Below are positions 12,901 through 20,037 of a stretch of DNA of 40,553 nt, in pieces; positions within the stretch are counted from its first letter, which is position 1, and each line of letters begins with the position of its first letter. Location: positions 1 to 40,553 of the forward strand of contig CALLVA010000077.1 of assembly GCA_938010655.1 (NCBI GenBank), read 5' to 3'. Source of the stretch: an uncultured Parvularculaceae bacterium. Lineage in GTDB: Bacteria > Pseudomonadota > Alphaproteobacteria > Caulobacterales > Parvularculaceae. Below the pieces are notes generated by a model, which searched no databases, was not told where the DNA came from, and worked only from the letters and a program-made list of their open reading frames with translations. The position numbers and the translations under genes are program-made.

Positions 12901-15900
12901 AAGTGGTTTAACGGCTCTTCCGACAAACGTTACTTATATGGATGCAGATGGAACTCTTGTGCCCGCATTGGGTCTTGCTAACTTTGTCGGCAATACATCT
13001 GAAGTTGCTTTTCGCGAGTTGAATGTCGCCCCTATTGCTGACCTAAATGATGACACAACCACTGCGGCCCGCGACCATATTGTCACGGTGGAAACCAGTG
13101 CGGCAATCTCGGTCAATCCGATTGCAGCAAATGGCGGTGTTTTCGATACGGATAGTTCGTCCATTTCTCAACTCATTATTGAGATTGAAGAAGCTGGATT
13201 TGTGAATGCATCCGATGAGTATTTTGTGATTGGAGGCGAAGATATATCTCTTGATTCAGATTCCGTCACGGGGTCCGTTACGACAGATGTCGCGATTACG
13301 ATTAATGGCAATAATTATACCATTCGAACCACAAGAGTGAATAGTGCTGATCCTATCTCAGGGGGGCCAAGTGTTGTTATCAATATTCTGCAAACAACGG
13401 CTCAAGGCGACGGTCAAATTCCTCTGGCTGACATGAATGCTATTTTGCAAAGCCTAACCTATCGCAATGATGCAGGGCTAAATGCAACATCAGGAAATCG
13501 AGTTTACACGGTTCGCGCCATTGCGGATCAAGTTGCGCCTAGCACGAATAGTAACATAGCCACAGGCACAATTGCGGTCACGAATCCTGATCCTGTTATT
13601 GATTTGAACGATGATAACACAACAGCGAATTTGAATGTCGCAAATATCTTCACAGAAGGCGACGCGCCCCTCGCTATAGCGAATATGGGAGAAGTGCTTG
13701 ATGAAGAAAACGATATTATCGAATTAGAAATAGTTGTAGGCGGATTGGTCGACGGCAATGACGAAGTGATTACGCTGTCTGGAGAAGAATTTTCTTTAGG
13801 CACGGATAAAACCGTCACGATTACGAATCCGACTGGCGATAATGTCGAAATTGCTTATGTCAATGGCACATTCACGATCACTAATATCAGTTCTCCAGGG
13901 GAAGCAATTCCTGTCTCCTTATTGACCAATTTCCTACAAACCATGACCTACAATCATGAATCGGATGATCCGACAATTGGCAACCGGACATTGACCTTTA
14001 CAGCAGAGGACAAGGACGGGAACAGCACAAAGACTTCGGCTGTTGCGACAATTACCGTTCGCGAGGTGAACCAAGCGCCAGCGGGAGCCGACGCGACCAT
14101 AACAGCCACGGAAGATACGAATTATACATTCGCAGCGGCAGATTTTGGCTTTACTGACATAGATAATAACATGTTGGAAAGTATCACTATTCAACCTCTA
14201 ACGGGGAACGGTACATTATCCTTGAATGGAACAGAAGTGTTAGCTGCAACCACAATCGCCGTGGCGAATATTAGTAATCTTGTCTATGCACCAGATGAAA
14301 ATGATACAGGCGCGAACGCGGCAAGTTTCGATTTTGTTGTCACGGATAATGGGGGAACCGACAATAGTGGTCATGATACGGATCAATCAGCCAATAGAAT
14401 TACAATTAATATCAGTGCTGTTGATGATAATCCCGTCATTGATTTGAACGATAATAATACGACCGCAAATCTCGATTTTGCTTCAAGTTTCTCAGAAGGG
14501 GGCGGCGCTGTTGCGGTATCTGATAGTGATGCGGATATTTTTGATCCTGAAAATGATATTACTACGCTGACTATCATCATAGGCGGCGTGGAAGATGGTG
14601 CTTCTGAGGTAATTTCAATTGCGGGCCAAGCCTTCCCGGCCAATGCCGATGCAACGCTCAGCAATGTAACCGTGGGCAGTTCTTCTGTGAATATCGCTTA
14701 TATTGCTTCTACTGGACGTTTCACGATTACGAACACATTGGGGACGACAACCTCGATAGATCAAGCTGATCTTGATGTTCTGCTTCGCGGCATAACATAT
14801 GAAAACACATCACCAGACCTGACAGAAGGCAATCGGACACTCACTTTTTCTGCGACAGATACAGCTGGTTTGATGACCGTGACGAATGCGGTCGCAACGA
14901 TCTCCGTTGCTGCCGTGGATAATCCAATTGTCATTGTTGATCCAAATACGGGCCAACCGGCATCAAACTCTAATGATGTTGTTCCAGCACAAATGGGGAC
15001 AGATAATATCCTTCAGGGGGATTTGGACATATCTCCTTATTTCCAAGATTTAGATGATACATTGTCCTTTAGCGCTGCGAACTTGCCGGATGGTTTGACG
15101 ATTGACGCCGTGACCGGGGTTATCTCCGGCATGATATCGACTGATGCTTCTGTAGGCGGGGACGACCCGGCAGTGGCCCCTGGCATTTATACTGTTGTGG
15201 TAACGGCGGATGATGGTCATGGTGGTACTGCATCAACTAATATAACTTATACAATCTCAAACCCAACGCCAATTGCCTTAAATGATCCTTATACGACAAA
15301 CGAGGATACAGCATTCACAATTGATGTTTCTGGCGTTCTTGATAATGATACGGACCCTGATGGGGATACGCTCTTTGTTTCTGCCGTGGCGGGTTTGCCG
15401 TCCAATGTGGGAGAAGAGGTGACGGGCTCTAATGGCGGTGTCTTTACGATCAATCCTGATGGGTCGATTGCGTTTGATCCGGCTGGGGATTTTGAAAATC
15501 TTACAACGGGCCAGAGCGAAACCACCTCCCTTGAATATACCGTTTCCGATGGTCAGGGCGGAACTCAGGTTGCGATGGTCACTGTGACCGTCGATGGTGT
15601 TGATGATCCAGCATTTGTGACTGGGCCTCTGGGGACACAAACCGGGGTTGAAAATGGATCGATTGCACCGATTGACACTTCAACGATCTTTAACAATCCA
15701 AATGGTGAAACGCTCACCTATACAGTGGAGAACCTACCACCGGGATTGAATATTGATCCTTCAACCGGGATTATCTCAGGCACCATTACGCATACAGCGT
15801 CTCTTGGCGGGCCTTACAGCGTCACGGTTACTGCAACAACGCCAAGTGGCGAAACATCGTCTACAAACTTTGTGTATAATGTGAGCAACCCTGCGCCAGA

Positions 15901-18900
15901 GGCCAATGACGATAGAGTGACGACATTGCAGGACCAAAGCGTTATTTTAAATCCTTTGGTCAATGATAATGATCCTGATGGGGATGCCTTGATGGTTTCA
16001 GGCACAGGCGCGACCAGCAATGGGGGGACAGTGACAGTCCATCCAGATGGGACGCTAAGCTATACGCCTGCGACAGGATTTACTGGAACTGATATCTTTA
16101 CATATACAGTGGATGATGGCCAAGGCGGCACAGATATAGCGACGATTACCGTCACTGTAGGCACGCCGCCAGCGGACGCGCCAACGACTATTGGTGTCTC
16201 TGATCAGATGAATATTGATGGCGAGAATGTCAATTTTGATCCGACATCAAGCTTTAACGAGCCTAACGGTCAGGCGCTCACTTATGGCGCGATTGATTTA
16301 CCCCCGGGACTTTCTATGGACCCTGTGACCGGGTTGATCACGGGAACTATTGACCCAAGTGCCTCTCAGGCGGGGCCATACAATGTTACATTGACGGCAA
16401 CGGACCCTGATGGAAATACGATCAGTACCCAGTTTGTTTGGAATGTTAGAAACCCAGCGCCAGAAGCAGGGGACGATAATATCTACACGCCGGAAAACAC
16501 AGCGCATACACTAACCCCTCTTGGCAATGACGGGGATGTTGATGGCGATGCCTTGTCTATCCGTTCTATCGACACAGTTTCAGCCAATGGCGGAATGATC
16601 ACATTAAACCCAGATGGGTCTGTGACATATACACCGCCGGCTGGTTTTGTGGGGACTGACAGTTTTACTTATATTGTCAGTGATGAAAATGGCGCGACAG
16701 ATACGGCGACTGTAACTGTTGAAGTTGGACCAGCAATGCCGGCTGGTTATCCAGAAGTCACCTCAACACCGATGACCAATCAGACAGGGAATGATGGAGA
16801 AGGGATTTCGCCGCTTGATGTCACGGGGTCATTTATGGACCCGGATGGTGATCCGCTGATTTATGCAGCTTCAGGTCTGCCTGAAGGGTTGGAAATTAAT
16901 CCTAATACGGGGTTGATTTCTGGGACAATCGATCCTTCGGCGAGTCAGTCTGGTCCGTATACGGTTACAGTGACAGCGACAGACCCAGACGGCAATACAG
17001 CGACAACGCAGTTTGTCTACGCCGTGTCAAATCCTGCGCCAATGGCAGAAAATAACACCGCCGCAACGCTGCCGGGCGCACCGGTCGTGTTGAATGTTTT
17101 GAACAATGATACAGATATTGATGGAGACATGTTGACAGTGACGTCCGTCACGGCGCCGCAAAACGGCACTGTTGTGATTAATCCAGACGGGACATTAACC
17201 TATACACCAAATGCCGGATATGAAGGCATGGATCAGTTCACCTATACCATTCAGGATGGCCAAGGGGGGACGGATACTGCGACAGTCAATATTGAAGTTT
17301 CCGCAACGCCTTCTGCTTTTGGCGCAACTGGCAGTGTCGTCAATCAATCGGAAAATGATGGCGCGACAATTACGCCAATCAATCTATCCAATTTTGTGAC
17401 AGACCCCGAAGGCGGCACGTTGACTTTTGCCGTAACCAATCTGCCAACGGGATTGAATTTTGATCCTTTAACAGGCGTTATTTCCGGTACGATTGATCGT
17501 TCTGCATCGCGAGGGGGGCCGAATAATGATGGTATCTATCCTGTTGTCGCGACAATTACTGATCCGAGTGGAAATGAAACACCGATCACTTTCTTGTATA
17601 CGGTTACAAATACAATCCCGAATGCGATGGATGATGGCGTTATCAATGTGAATGAAGATACATCAACGCCTATAACAGTATTGGTCAATGATACTGACGC
17701 AGATGGTGATCCTATAATCGTAACCGAAATTAATGGGACGGCTATTGCGCCCGGCGGTGAACTGACTTTGCCAAGTGGCTCAGTTGTTCGCCTTACTGTT
17801 GGGGGGTCTATCACATATGAACCCGCCACAAACCTCACTGGGCCGGACAGCTTTACCTATACTATTGATGATGGGGAAGGCGGGACAGATACGGCGACGG
17901 TGAATTTGGCACTGGTCGGCGTGAATGATGGTCCGCAAACGGATATTGCTATTTCAAACCAGATGAATGTTGATGGAGATATTATTAGTTTAGATATTTC
18001 CGGGAATTTCTCTGATATAGATGATACAGATCTTTCCTATTCAGCCACTGATCTTCCGCCAGGTCTCTCGATTAACCCTGATGCAGGGATTATTTCCGGC
18101 ACATTGCCGGGAGATGCTAGTGTTGGTGGTCCGTATACAGTTATTATTACTGTAACGGATCCAGATGGCTTATCAGTTTCTGAGCCCTTTATTTGGGATG
18201 TTGATAATATCACCCCTGTCGTCGTGGCGCTGCAAGCGAACCAAACTAATAATGATGGGGAAAGTGTTGCAATCGATATAACGGGGGTCTTTAGCGAGCC
18301 AAGCCCTGATTCAGATATTTTAACTTATGCCGCTTCCGGGTTGCCGGAAGGATTGTCGATTGATCCGGCAACGGGGATTATCACGGGCACTATTGCTTCG
18401 GACGCATCTTTGCAGGAACCTTATACGGTCACTTTGACAGCTGATGATGGCCAAGGCGGTATTGCAACAGAGAGTTTCATCTGGAGTGTGAATAATACCA
18501 ATCCCGGTCTCCTCAGCCAGCTTGGCAACCAAGCTCATCAAGATGGGGAAACGATTAGTCCTGTAAATGTCTCAACATCTTTTGAAGATGTAGACGGTGA
18601 TCCACTCACCTTCACAGCGATGGGCTTACCGCCGGGGGTAAGTATTGATCCAAATACAGGAATCATCACAGGTACATTGCCAAAGGATGCGAGTCTTACA
18701 GGTCCGTATACGGTGTTAATTACTGCGACAGACCCGCAAGGCGATTTTATTGTTGATACATTTGTATGGGAAGTCAGTAATACGCCGCCAGAAGTTGTAA
18801 ATCCGCAAATCAATTTGACTTTGAATGATGGAGAAGTCTTCAGTCTAAATACGGCACCAAACTTTGATGATGGAGCGGATGATACAGATGTGATCACATA

Positions 18901-19975
18901 TACTGCAACCGGGTTGCCAGCGGGTCTTCGGATTGATCCGATGACGGGCGAGATACAAGGTACTATTGATAGCAGTGCATCGTTAAATGGACCGTTTACG
19001 GTTGAAGTCACGGCGACGGACGAGCAGGGGGATTCAACGAGCGATGTATTCGTCATCAATGTTGAAAATATCAATCCTGACGTTCCAACATTGCCGGAAG
19101 TGTCAGGAGAGGCAGCGCGCATTGGTGCGCCATTCTTCCTATCCGTTGCGACGACGGACCCGGATAATGATCAGCTCACCTATCGTGCTGAAGGCTTGCC
19201 GGATGGGCTAACGATTGATCCTGCCACAGGGGAAATCTCTGGAACACCCACAGGCCAAGATCAACAAGATGAGCCATATAATGTGACCATCACTGTTGAT
19301 GATGGCGAAGGCGGCGTGGTGAATTATCGCGTCGGGATTAGCGTTCTCCCTGATGATGCTTTGCCGATCATCCCATCTGGTGGAGAATTCCCATCTCTTG
19401 GCGATCTTTTTGAAAGGAAAGATACAGATGATGGGGGAGCTACTGATGGTTATTATCGAGAGAGCAATATTGGTCAGGATGATATCTTTGCCGCTCATCG
19501 GTCTACGGAATATGATATGCCGCGGCATGACTTTATAGGCGGTGTCTTGCGGTTCCAGGCACCGGGCTATCAAGGGGAGTTGGTCTTGGAAGGTGTTGCC
19601 ACCAATAAGGCTGTATATCTTGAATTATCCGAAACACTGAGCCAGCAAGATAATGTCACTGTTGTAAAATGGCATGTCGCTGCGCACCATCATGATGGAG
19701 AGGGATTGCCAAGTTGGATTGATCATGATGCAGCAACAGATGTCGTGGTTCTAAACCGCATCATCGGCACAGAGAGTTATGTCTTGCATATTCATGCGTT
19801 GACGACAGACAATCGTGTGATCTCTGGTGATTATGAAGTAAATCTGCGCACAGGCGATGTCAGTCTAGTGGGGCAGGCCACAACGAGAGTGGCTAGTTTT
19901 GCCGAGCAGCTAGAAATCCAACGACTTGCTGAACATGGGGAGGAAAGAGCTTTATTTGCAGCACTTGGCGAATAA
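3983..19975 (+). CDS. Giant (5330 aa) DUF4347 / cadherin-like / putative Ig (He_PIG) repeat surface protein, adhesin-like
   Basis: Single uninterrupted ORF. N-terminal LEQRILLDAAA motif (LEPR-XLL-like), DUF4347 (YKSVVFVDTAIDDYQTLIDGL...HVLSHGGVG...LLIYGCDVG...GADIAASTDDTGA...GGDWDLE), TSP3-type DxDxDGxxD repeats, cadherin-like NDxDxDGDxL/FTYxVxDGQGGTDTATVTV repeats and GLPxGLxIDPxTGxISGT He_PIG repeats. Confidence 0.9.
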   Translation: MIMPIFPKLNKSKLLNSTSVTHLQAPSQKKGLGLQALEQRILLDAAAFATGAEAVDVLTQQQAEAAANIVFETDHATSQEQDPLLTALRTISTQEDSKETLAFLSSAQVNPSRDPSGDQFTSLKVSDGSIGGMYIDPIRTFGFNSAIDIDNSPLITDGYNTEEGSVFMVDPPEPEFDLSGIGAQGEEYKSVVFVDTAIDDYQTLIDGLPLGIEIVLIDATQDGIEQMAEWFVVKSDYDAVHVLSHGGVGQVNLGTGQLTLASLTAEYADEMSIMQNALSADADLLIYGCDVGKNTSFVTALADATGADIAASTDDTGAIQYGGDWDLELKIGQVEAGIIVSVEAQSAFENILADTDGDGVDDLNDIDDDNDGILDINEQDVVAPTGVDAYFTGTVSLSVDGTYDTGNVTINRPVGATLLAAFVVSFDSPDNHSNSSPITVNNIPVPLPNVETSSLANGFINRNLWGDVTGELEAVLNALPTGDSTLTLSETSPTLASGSALVVVWDNPAVVDGYIALNFSSLRTSQGSNISIPIGAINTTDPNFSLTMGLGISHSASGPTEITTVNVNGGTVTTTAGGFDDGVRTVGRLITVGGEGDLIDSGAEIYDVSGFVSDGDTSIDITTSSSHAFDYLGLTWIVGTGIDPIVQSRDTDSDGIDDHLDLDSDNDGITDNIEAQTTANYIAPNIDDEATLIANAGLNSAYVATNGLAPVDTDNDGDDDYLDTDSDNEGDNDTTEAGLIGVTTGLSSETTDADGDGLFDIFDTQNGTLADDGVDPNESLAAGAAALPDSDNDANGALPFVADVDFRDANIAPSAMDDGDTTPIAITGNVPLNIDVLINDTDGDGDTLTITNIYDPVAPSTAISIATGEIVTLASGTQIEYLVTGELRVTTSPLAIGLESFIYEIYDGTESNQATVSLTRSQGSLFSVAPNATGTEDTPILIPVTIDPALISGGDLPNTVETAIGFHDASAGTTPTTFDIPANVTGITVTAIGGYDNGTANATQEEFISGVLNVDLVAGTYSGHDFVSYGYSQRTSDNFAFRDVALGDAASSGLVAGERAQGLNNFTVDVNNGVLSIVSTNTLLDQAYLVEFQTSDGSSMNLLQIFGEVQTPTELSSSFNVGTDASVAIINMQGGRDSSSTRDEDKAIGRIIVDYDTGLVSGTIFSQTGRGDNHNVAYAFEGYDLNSGLSIFDLASGATIVGDDNGSSLNLHELTITQVGDDLTITRASNTGSPFEILLSVETYERVDAGSAAFTLGSEAVSFTHIQNPNVVTTFDLPVAQGAETANITMAMSVAGSSTADNDNENTGTARIIVDFENGTTSGTFIGTRADSPDLLTWSNVPFGTRLFDHVDTISNHATIGGFTDEFAAVLSFDLVTNPDGSVILQGTAQVEPGAGTGSYANYAVVAQAVYSGRAPIEISGFVPGGTFNVGSLNAETGNWEVDAADLATLEFLPSEHFSGNTQALVFDYRGDAQSVNVDVSRVADAPTLVTTDFSGTENTTFAIHDAVIASLVDQDGSETLTVTLENISIGHTVSDGVNSFTAVSGNQNIDITTWDISALTYTPAADIYGEFTLDVRASTSDVDGFSSTADTAETLSRFTINVIQDTDSDGVADNVDIDDDNDGILDVEEGFASIESLGLSTTESTLSFIRSNANIVDPRAEFNDVLRIVDGNQSSASGLVFNGTLNPGEDTVFVLGLNVIEGDVVDTFELRASVRGLNDLDVRAFDLNIRDMAGSIVFSTSVPDTGPTGTAPATVTGFSLTEGFYTVEFIPQTHGASSSTVSRSELIAAEIAELSFVGVTNTGMQIAALHQDTDNDGIADHLDLDSDNDGITDNIEAQRTIGYIAPNADDIATYSENSGLNSAYVATNGLAPVNSDMDDTPDYLDTDSDNDGEFDIAEAGFEMADADGDGRVDIGDGPDMTPNTGDEQFSNIDVDGDGLADAFDTQGGTFADDGYNSNESLATGALAYPDKDNDAADDAPLTADVDFRDAVTTDQVPSLDLNVVETAPTPGQDGFAAFSFSAPTIVNDGQSEVADGIGNGETALYANVGFFNGQSVDLRATVIENNANTNPTFGLSGASDNANVNMDDASSGNSNISTVRWEIIESISGVPVAANFTLLITDLDNTATGNDEFEGERISISEGAIDGYVLEDVTDIVATLSNGVITFQPTDNDPGTAGQDPTNAVQLVFSATSSFEITYDRSGAANFSFDGNFTPIFNNAETVDTNVDFLSVFTENGGPVNIAAQNATVDDFTENDLTLLTITPGNIFDGTDERLIFNGDQNTSVILPLDGSNTDAQTLTIDSVEVSIQYTNGTIEISPIVGSTINQTILNTLLQTATYEHISENPTGGLNTDRSFTFQVTDVAGQLSNTAISVLTVLPLNDAPSPELVADPSGTVVIAGTGNPTAAITLDQAGFAATAELTGEMVRTAFSEGQTASDLGLISVADLLADFNIEDIEDSEFGIAIELADETQGRWQYLRTDLPTHEWTDFQLGDVNNTDVNPVPEGQVLLMDADAVFRFVADPTFTGETVIDFRVWDTSEGIASNPPSTFGSSVSNSSSFSSTVFSTMAASAGVDTDGDSILDVDDLDDDNDGILDSIESPAPNSVIQYDTVGWFYNDFPNISRTPVFDPSFIVSANPAFSGPGVIDTLTTSPSSSMRVDGATATSYSGARASEDYVQFEFTTGNLNPNTTVNNISIFIESAIGGDGTAALYFPYEFAIEISADANFSNAQTILTDAEAILQANRALIEYPTDEFALEDNTQYFIRAYIYNVASPSSAVIFDDFIVRFNENDAPLTRDTDGDGIADHLDLDSDNDGISDLEESGQNADIVDTNNDGIRDDMATPADQMLNDLNDDGISDAVAEGSQDQVIPRQTDSDGVADYRDLDSDADGIADAIEARLTTTGNVITTGGAAGDTDRDGVLDHFDTSSTFGGTFVAPIDTDSASSLNNNPDGIADYIDTDSDGDGILDSVESGLTALPTNVTYMDADGTLVPALGLANFVGNTSEVAFRELNVAPIADLNDDTTTAARDHIVTVETSAAISVNPIAANGGVFDTDSSSISQLIIEIEEAGFVNASDEYFVIGGEDISLDSDSVTGSVTTDVAITINGNNYTIRTTRVNSADPISGGPSVVINILQTTAQGDGQIPLADMNAILQSLTYRNDAGLNATSGNRVYTVRAIADQVAPSTNSNIATGTIAVTNPDPVIDLNDDNTTANLNVANIFTEGDAPLAIANMGEVLDEENDIIELEIVVGGLVDGNDEVITLSGEEFSLGTDKTVTITNPTGDNVEIAYVNGTFTITNISSPGEAIPVSLLTNFLQTMTYNHESDDPTIGNRTLTFTAEDKDGNSTKTSAVATITVREVNQAPAGADATITATEDTNYTFAAADFGFTDIDNNMLESITIQPLTGNGTLSLNGTEVLAATTIAVANISNLVYAPDENDTGANAASFDFVVTDNGGTDNSGHDTDQSANRITINISAVDDNPVIDLNDNNTTANLDFASSFSEGGGAVAVSDSDADIFDPENDITTLTIIIGGVEDGASEVISIAGQAFPANADATLSNVTVGSSSVNIAYIASTGRFTITNTLGTTTSIDQADLDVLLRGITYENTSPDLTEGNRTLTFSATDTAGLMTVTNAVATISVAAVDNPIVIVDPNTGQPASNSNDVVPAQMGTDNILQGDLDISPYFQDLDDTLSFSAANLPDGLTIDAVTGVISGMISTDASVGGDDPAVAPGIYTVVVTADDGHGGTASTNITYTISNPTPIALNDPYTTNEDTAFTIDVSGVLDNDTDPDGDTLFVSAVAGLPSNVGEEVTGSNGGVFTINPDGSIAFDPAGDFENLTTGQSETTSLEYTVSDGQGGTQVAMVTVTVDGVDDPAFVTGPLGTQTGVENGSIAPIDTSTIFNNPNGETLTYTVENLPPGLNIDPSTGIISGTITHTASLGGPYSVTVTATTPSGETSSTNFVYNVSNPAPEANDDRVTTLQDQSVILNPLVNDNDPDGDALMVSGTGATSNGGTVTVHPDGTLSYTPATGFTGTDIFTYTVDDGQGGTDIATITVTVGTPPADAPTTIGVSDQMNIDGENVNFDPTSSFNEPNGQALTYGAIDLPPGLSMDPVTGLITGTIDPSASQAGPYNVTLTATDPDGNTISTQFVWNVRNPAPEAGDDNIYTPENTAHTLTPLGNDGDVDGDALSIRSIDTVSANGGMITLNPDGSVTYTPPAGFVGTDSFTYIVSDENGATDTATVTVEVGPAMPAGYPEVTSTPMTNQTGNDGEGISPLDVTGSFMDPDGDPLIYAASGLPEGLEINPNTGLISGTIDPSASQSGPYTVTVTATDPDGNTATTQFVYAVSNPAPMAENNTAATLPGAPVVLNVLNNDTDIDGDMLTVTSVTAPQNGTVVINPDGTLTYTPNAGYEGMDQFTYTIQDGQGGTDTATVNIEVSATPSAFGATGSVVNQSENDGATITPINLSNFVTDPEGGTLTFAVTNLPTGLNFDPLTGVISGTIDRSASRGGPNNDGIYPVVATITDPSGNETPITFLYTVTNTIPNAMDDGVINVNEDTSTPITVLVNDTDADGDPIIVTEINGTAIAPGGELTLPSGSVVRLTVGGSITYEPATNLTGPDSFTYTIDDGEGGTDTATVNLALVGVNDGPQTDIAISNQMNVDGDIISLDISGNFSDIDDTDLSYSATDLPPGLSINPDAGIISGTLPGDASVGGPYTVIITVTDPDGLSVSEPFIWDVDNITPVVVALQANQTNNDGESVAIDITGVFSEPSPDSDILTYAASGLPEGLSIDPATGIITGTIASDASLQEPYTVTLTADDGQGGIATESFIWSVNNTNPGLLSQLGNQAHQDGETISPVNVSTSFEDVDGDPLTFTAMGLPPGVSIDPNTGIITGTLPKDASLTGPYTVLITATDPQGDFIVDTFVWEVSNTPPEVVNPQINLTLNDGEVFSLNTAPNFDDGADDTDVITYTATGLPAGLRIDPMTGEIQGTIDSSASLNGPFTVEVTATDEQGDSTSDVFVINVENINPDVPTLPEVSGEAARIGAPFFLSVATTDPDNDQLTYRAEGLPDGLTIDPATGEISGTPTGQDQQDEPYNVTITVDDGEGGVVNYRVGISVLPDDALPIIPSGGEFPSLGDLFERKDTDDGGATDGYYRESNIGQDDIFAAHRSTEYDMPRHDFIGGVLRFQAPGYQGELVLEGVATNKAVYLELSETLSQQDNVTVVKWHVAAHHHDGEGLPSWIDHDAATDVVVLNRIIGTESYVLHIHALTTDNRVISGDYEVNLRTGDVSLVGQATTRVASFAEQLEIQRLAEHGEERALFAALGE
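4547..5020 (+). other. DUF4347 domain of the giant protein with putative His245/Cys289 dyad
   Basis: YKSVVFVDTAIDDYQTLI ... VHVLSHGG (His codon 4715-4717) ... ADLLIYGCDVG (Cys codon 4847-4849) ... ADIAASTDDTGAIQYGGDWDLE. Confidence 0.75.
5042..6414 (+). repeat. Cassette module 1: TSP3 pair flanking a variable insert, ending in VDFRDA
   Basis: DTDGDGVDDLNDIDDDNDGILD + ~270-aa insert + DTDSDGIDDHLDLDSDNDGITDNIEAQ...GLNSAYVATNGLAPV...DADGDGLFDIFDTQNGTLADDG...ADVDFRDA. Confidence 0.8.
8798..9955 (+). repeat. Cassette module 2: TSP3 pair flanking a different insert, ending in VDFRDA
   Basis: DTDSDGVADNVDIDDDNDGILD + ~180-aa insert + DTDNDGIADHLDLDSDNDGITDNIEAQ...GLNSAYVATNGLAPV...DVDGDGLADAFDTQGGTFADDG...ADVDFRDA. 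Confidence 0.8.
11708..13023 (+). repeat. Cassette module 3: TSP3 pair flanking a third insert
   Basis: DTDGDSILDVDDLDDDNDGILD + ~200-aa insert + DTDGDGIADHLDLDSDNDGISDLEESGQ...DTDSDGDGILDSVESG...EVAFREL. Confidence 0.75.
13024..14935 (+). repeat. Three related cadherin-like modules beginning ADLNDDTTTA / IDLNDDNTTANL / IDLNDNNTTANL
   Basis: Shared ends such as LLTNFLQTMTYNHESDDPTIGNRTLTFTAEDKDG and DLDVLLRGITYENTSPDLTEGNRTLTFSATDTAG. Confidence 0.7.
15080..19290 (+). repeat. Ten He_PIG-type Ig modules; first five alternate with cadherin-like modules, last five in tandem
   Basis: Motif GLPxGLxIDPxTGxISGT starts near 15080, 15731, 16294, 16874, 17438, 18050, 18338, 18623, 18911 and 19193 (spacing ~560-650 bp, then 288/285/288/282 bp). 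Confidence 0.8.
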
Positions 19976-19994
19976 GCTCTTTCTGAGAGAAGAA

Positions 19995-20022
19995 AAGCCC
20001 CGCTATAAGCGGGGCTTTTTTT
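19995..20022. terminator. Rho-independent terminator, probably bidirectional between the convergent giant gene and manD
   Basis: AAGCCCCGC-TATAA-GCGGGGCTT followed by a T run, preceded by an A run on the other side. Confidence 0.9.
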
Positions 20023-20037
20023 ATATCTTACAGGTCG

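Noticed and set aside
15080-19290. Regularly spaced repeats considered as a CRISPR or tandem DNA satellite
   Set aside because: Conserved at protein level as He_PIG/cadherin modules with diverged DNA; no short identical repeats with unique spacers.
3983-19975. RTX toxin or NRPS/PKS megasynthase interpretation
   Set aside because: No RTX nonapeptides, no carrier/adenylation/ketosynthase motifs; the composition is typical of extracellular Ig/cadherin-like domains.
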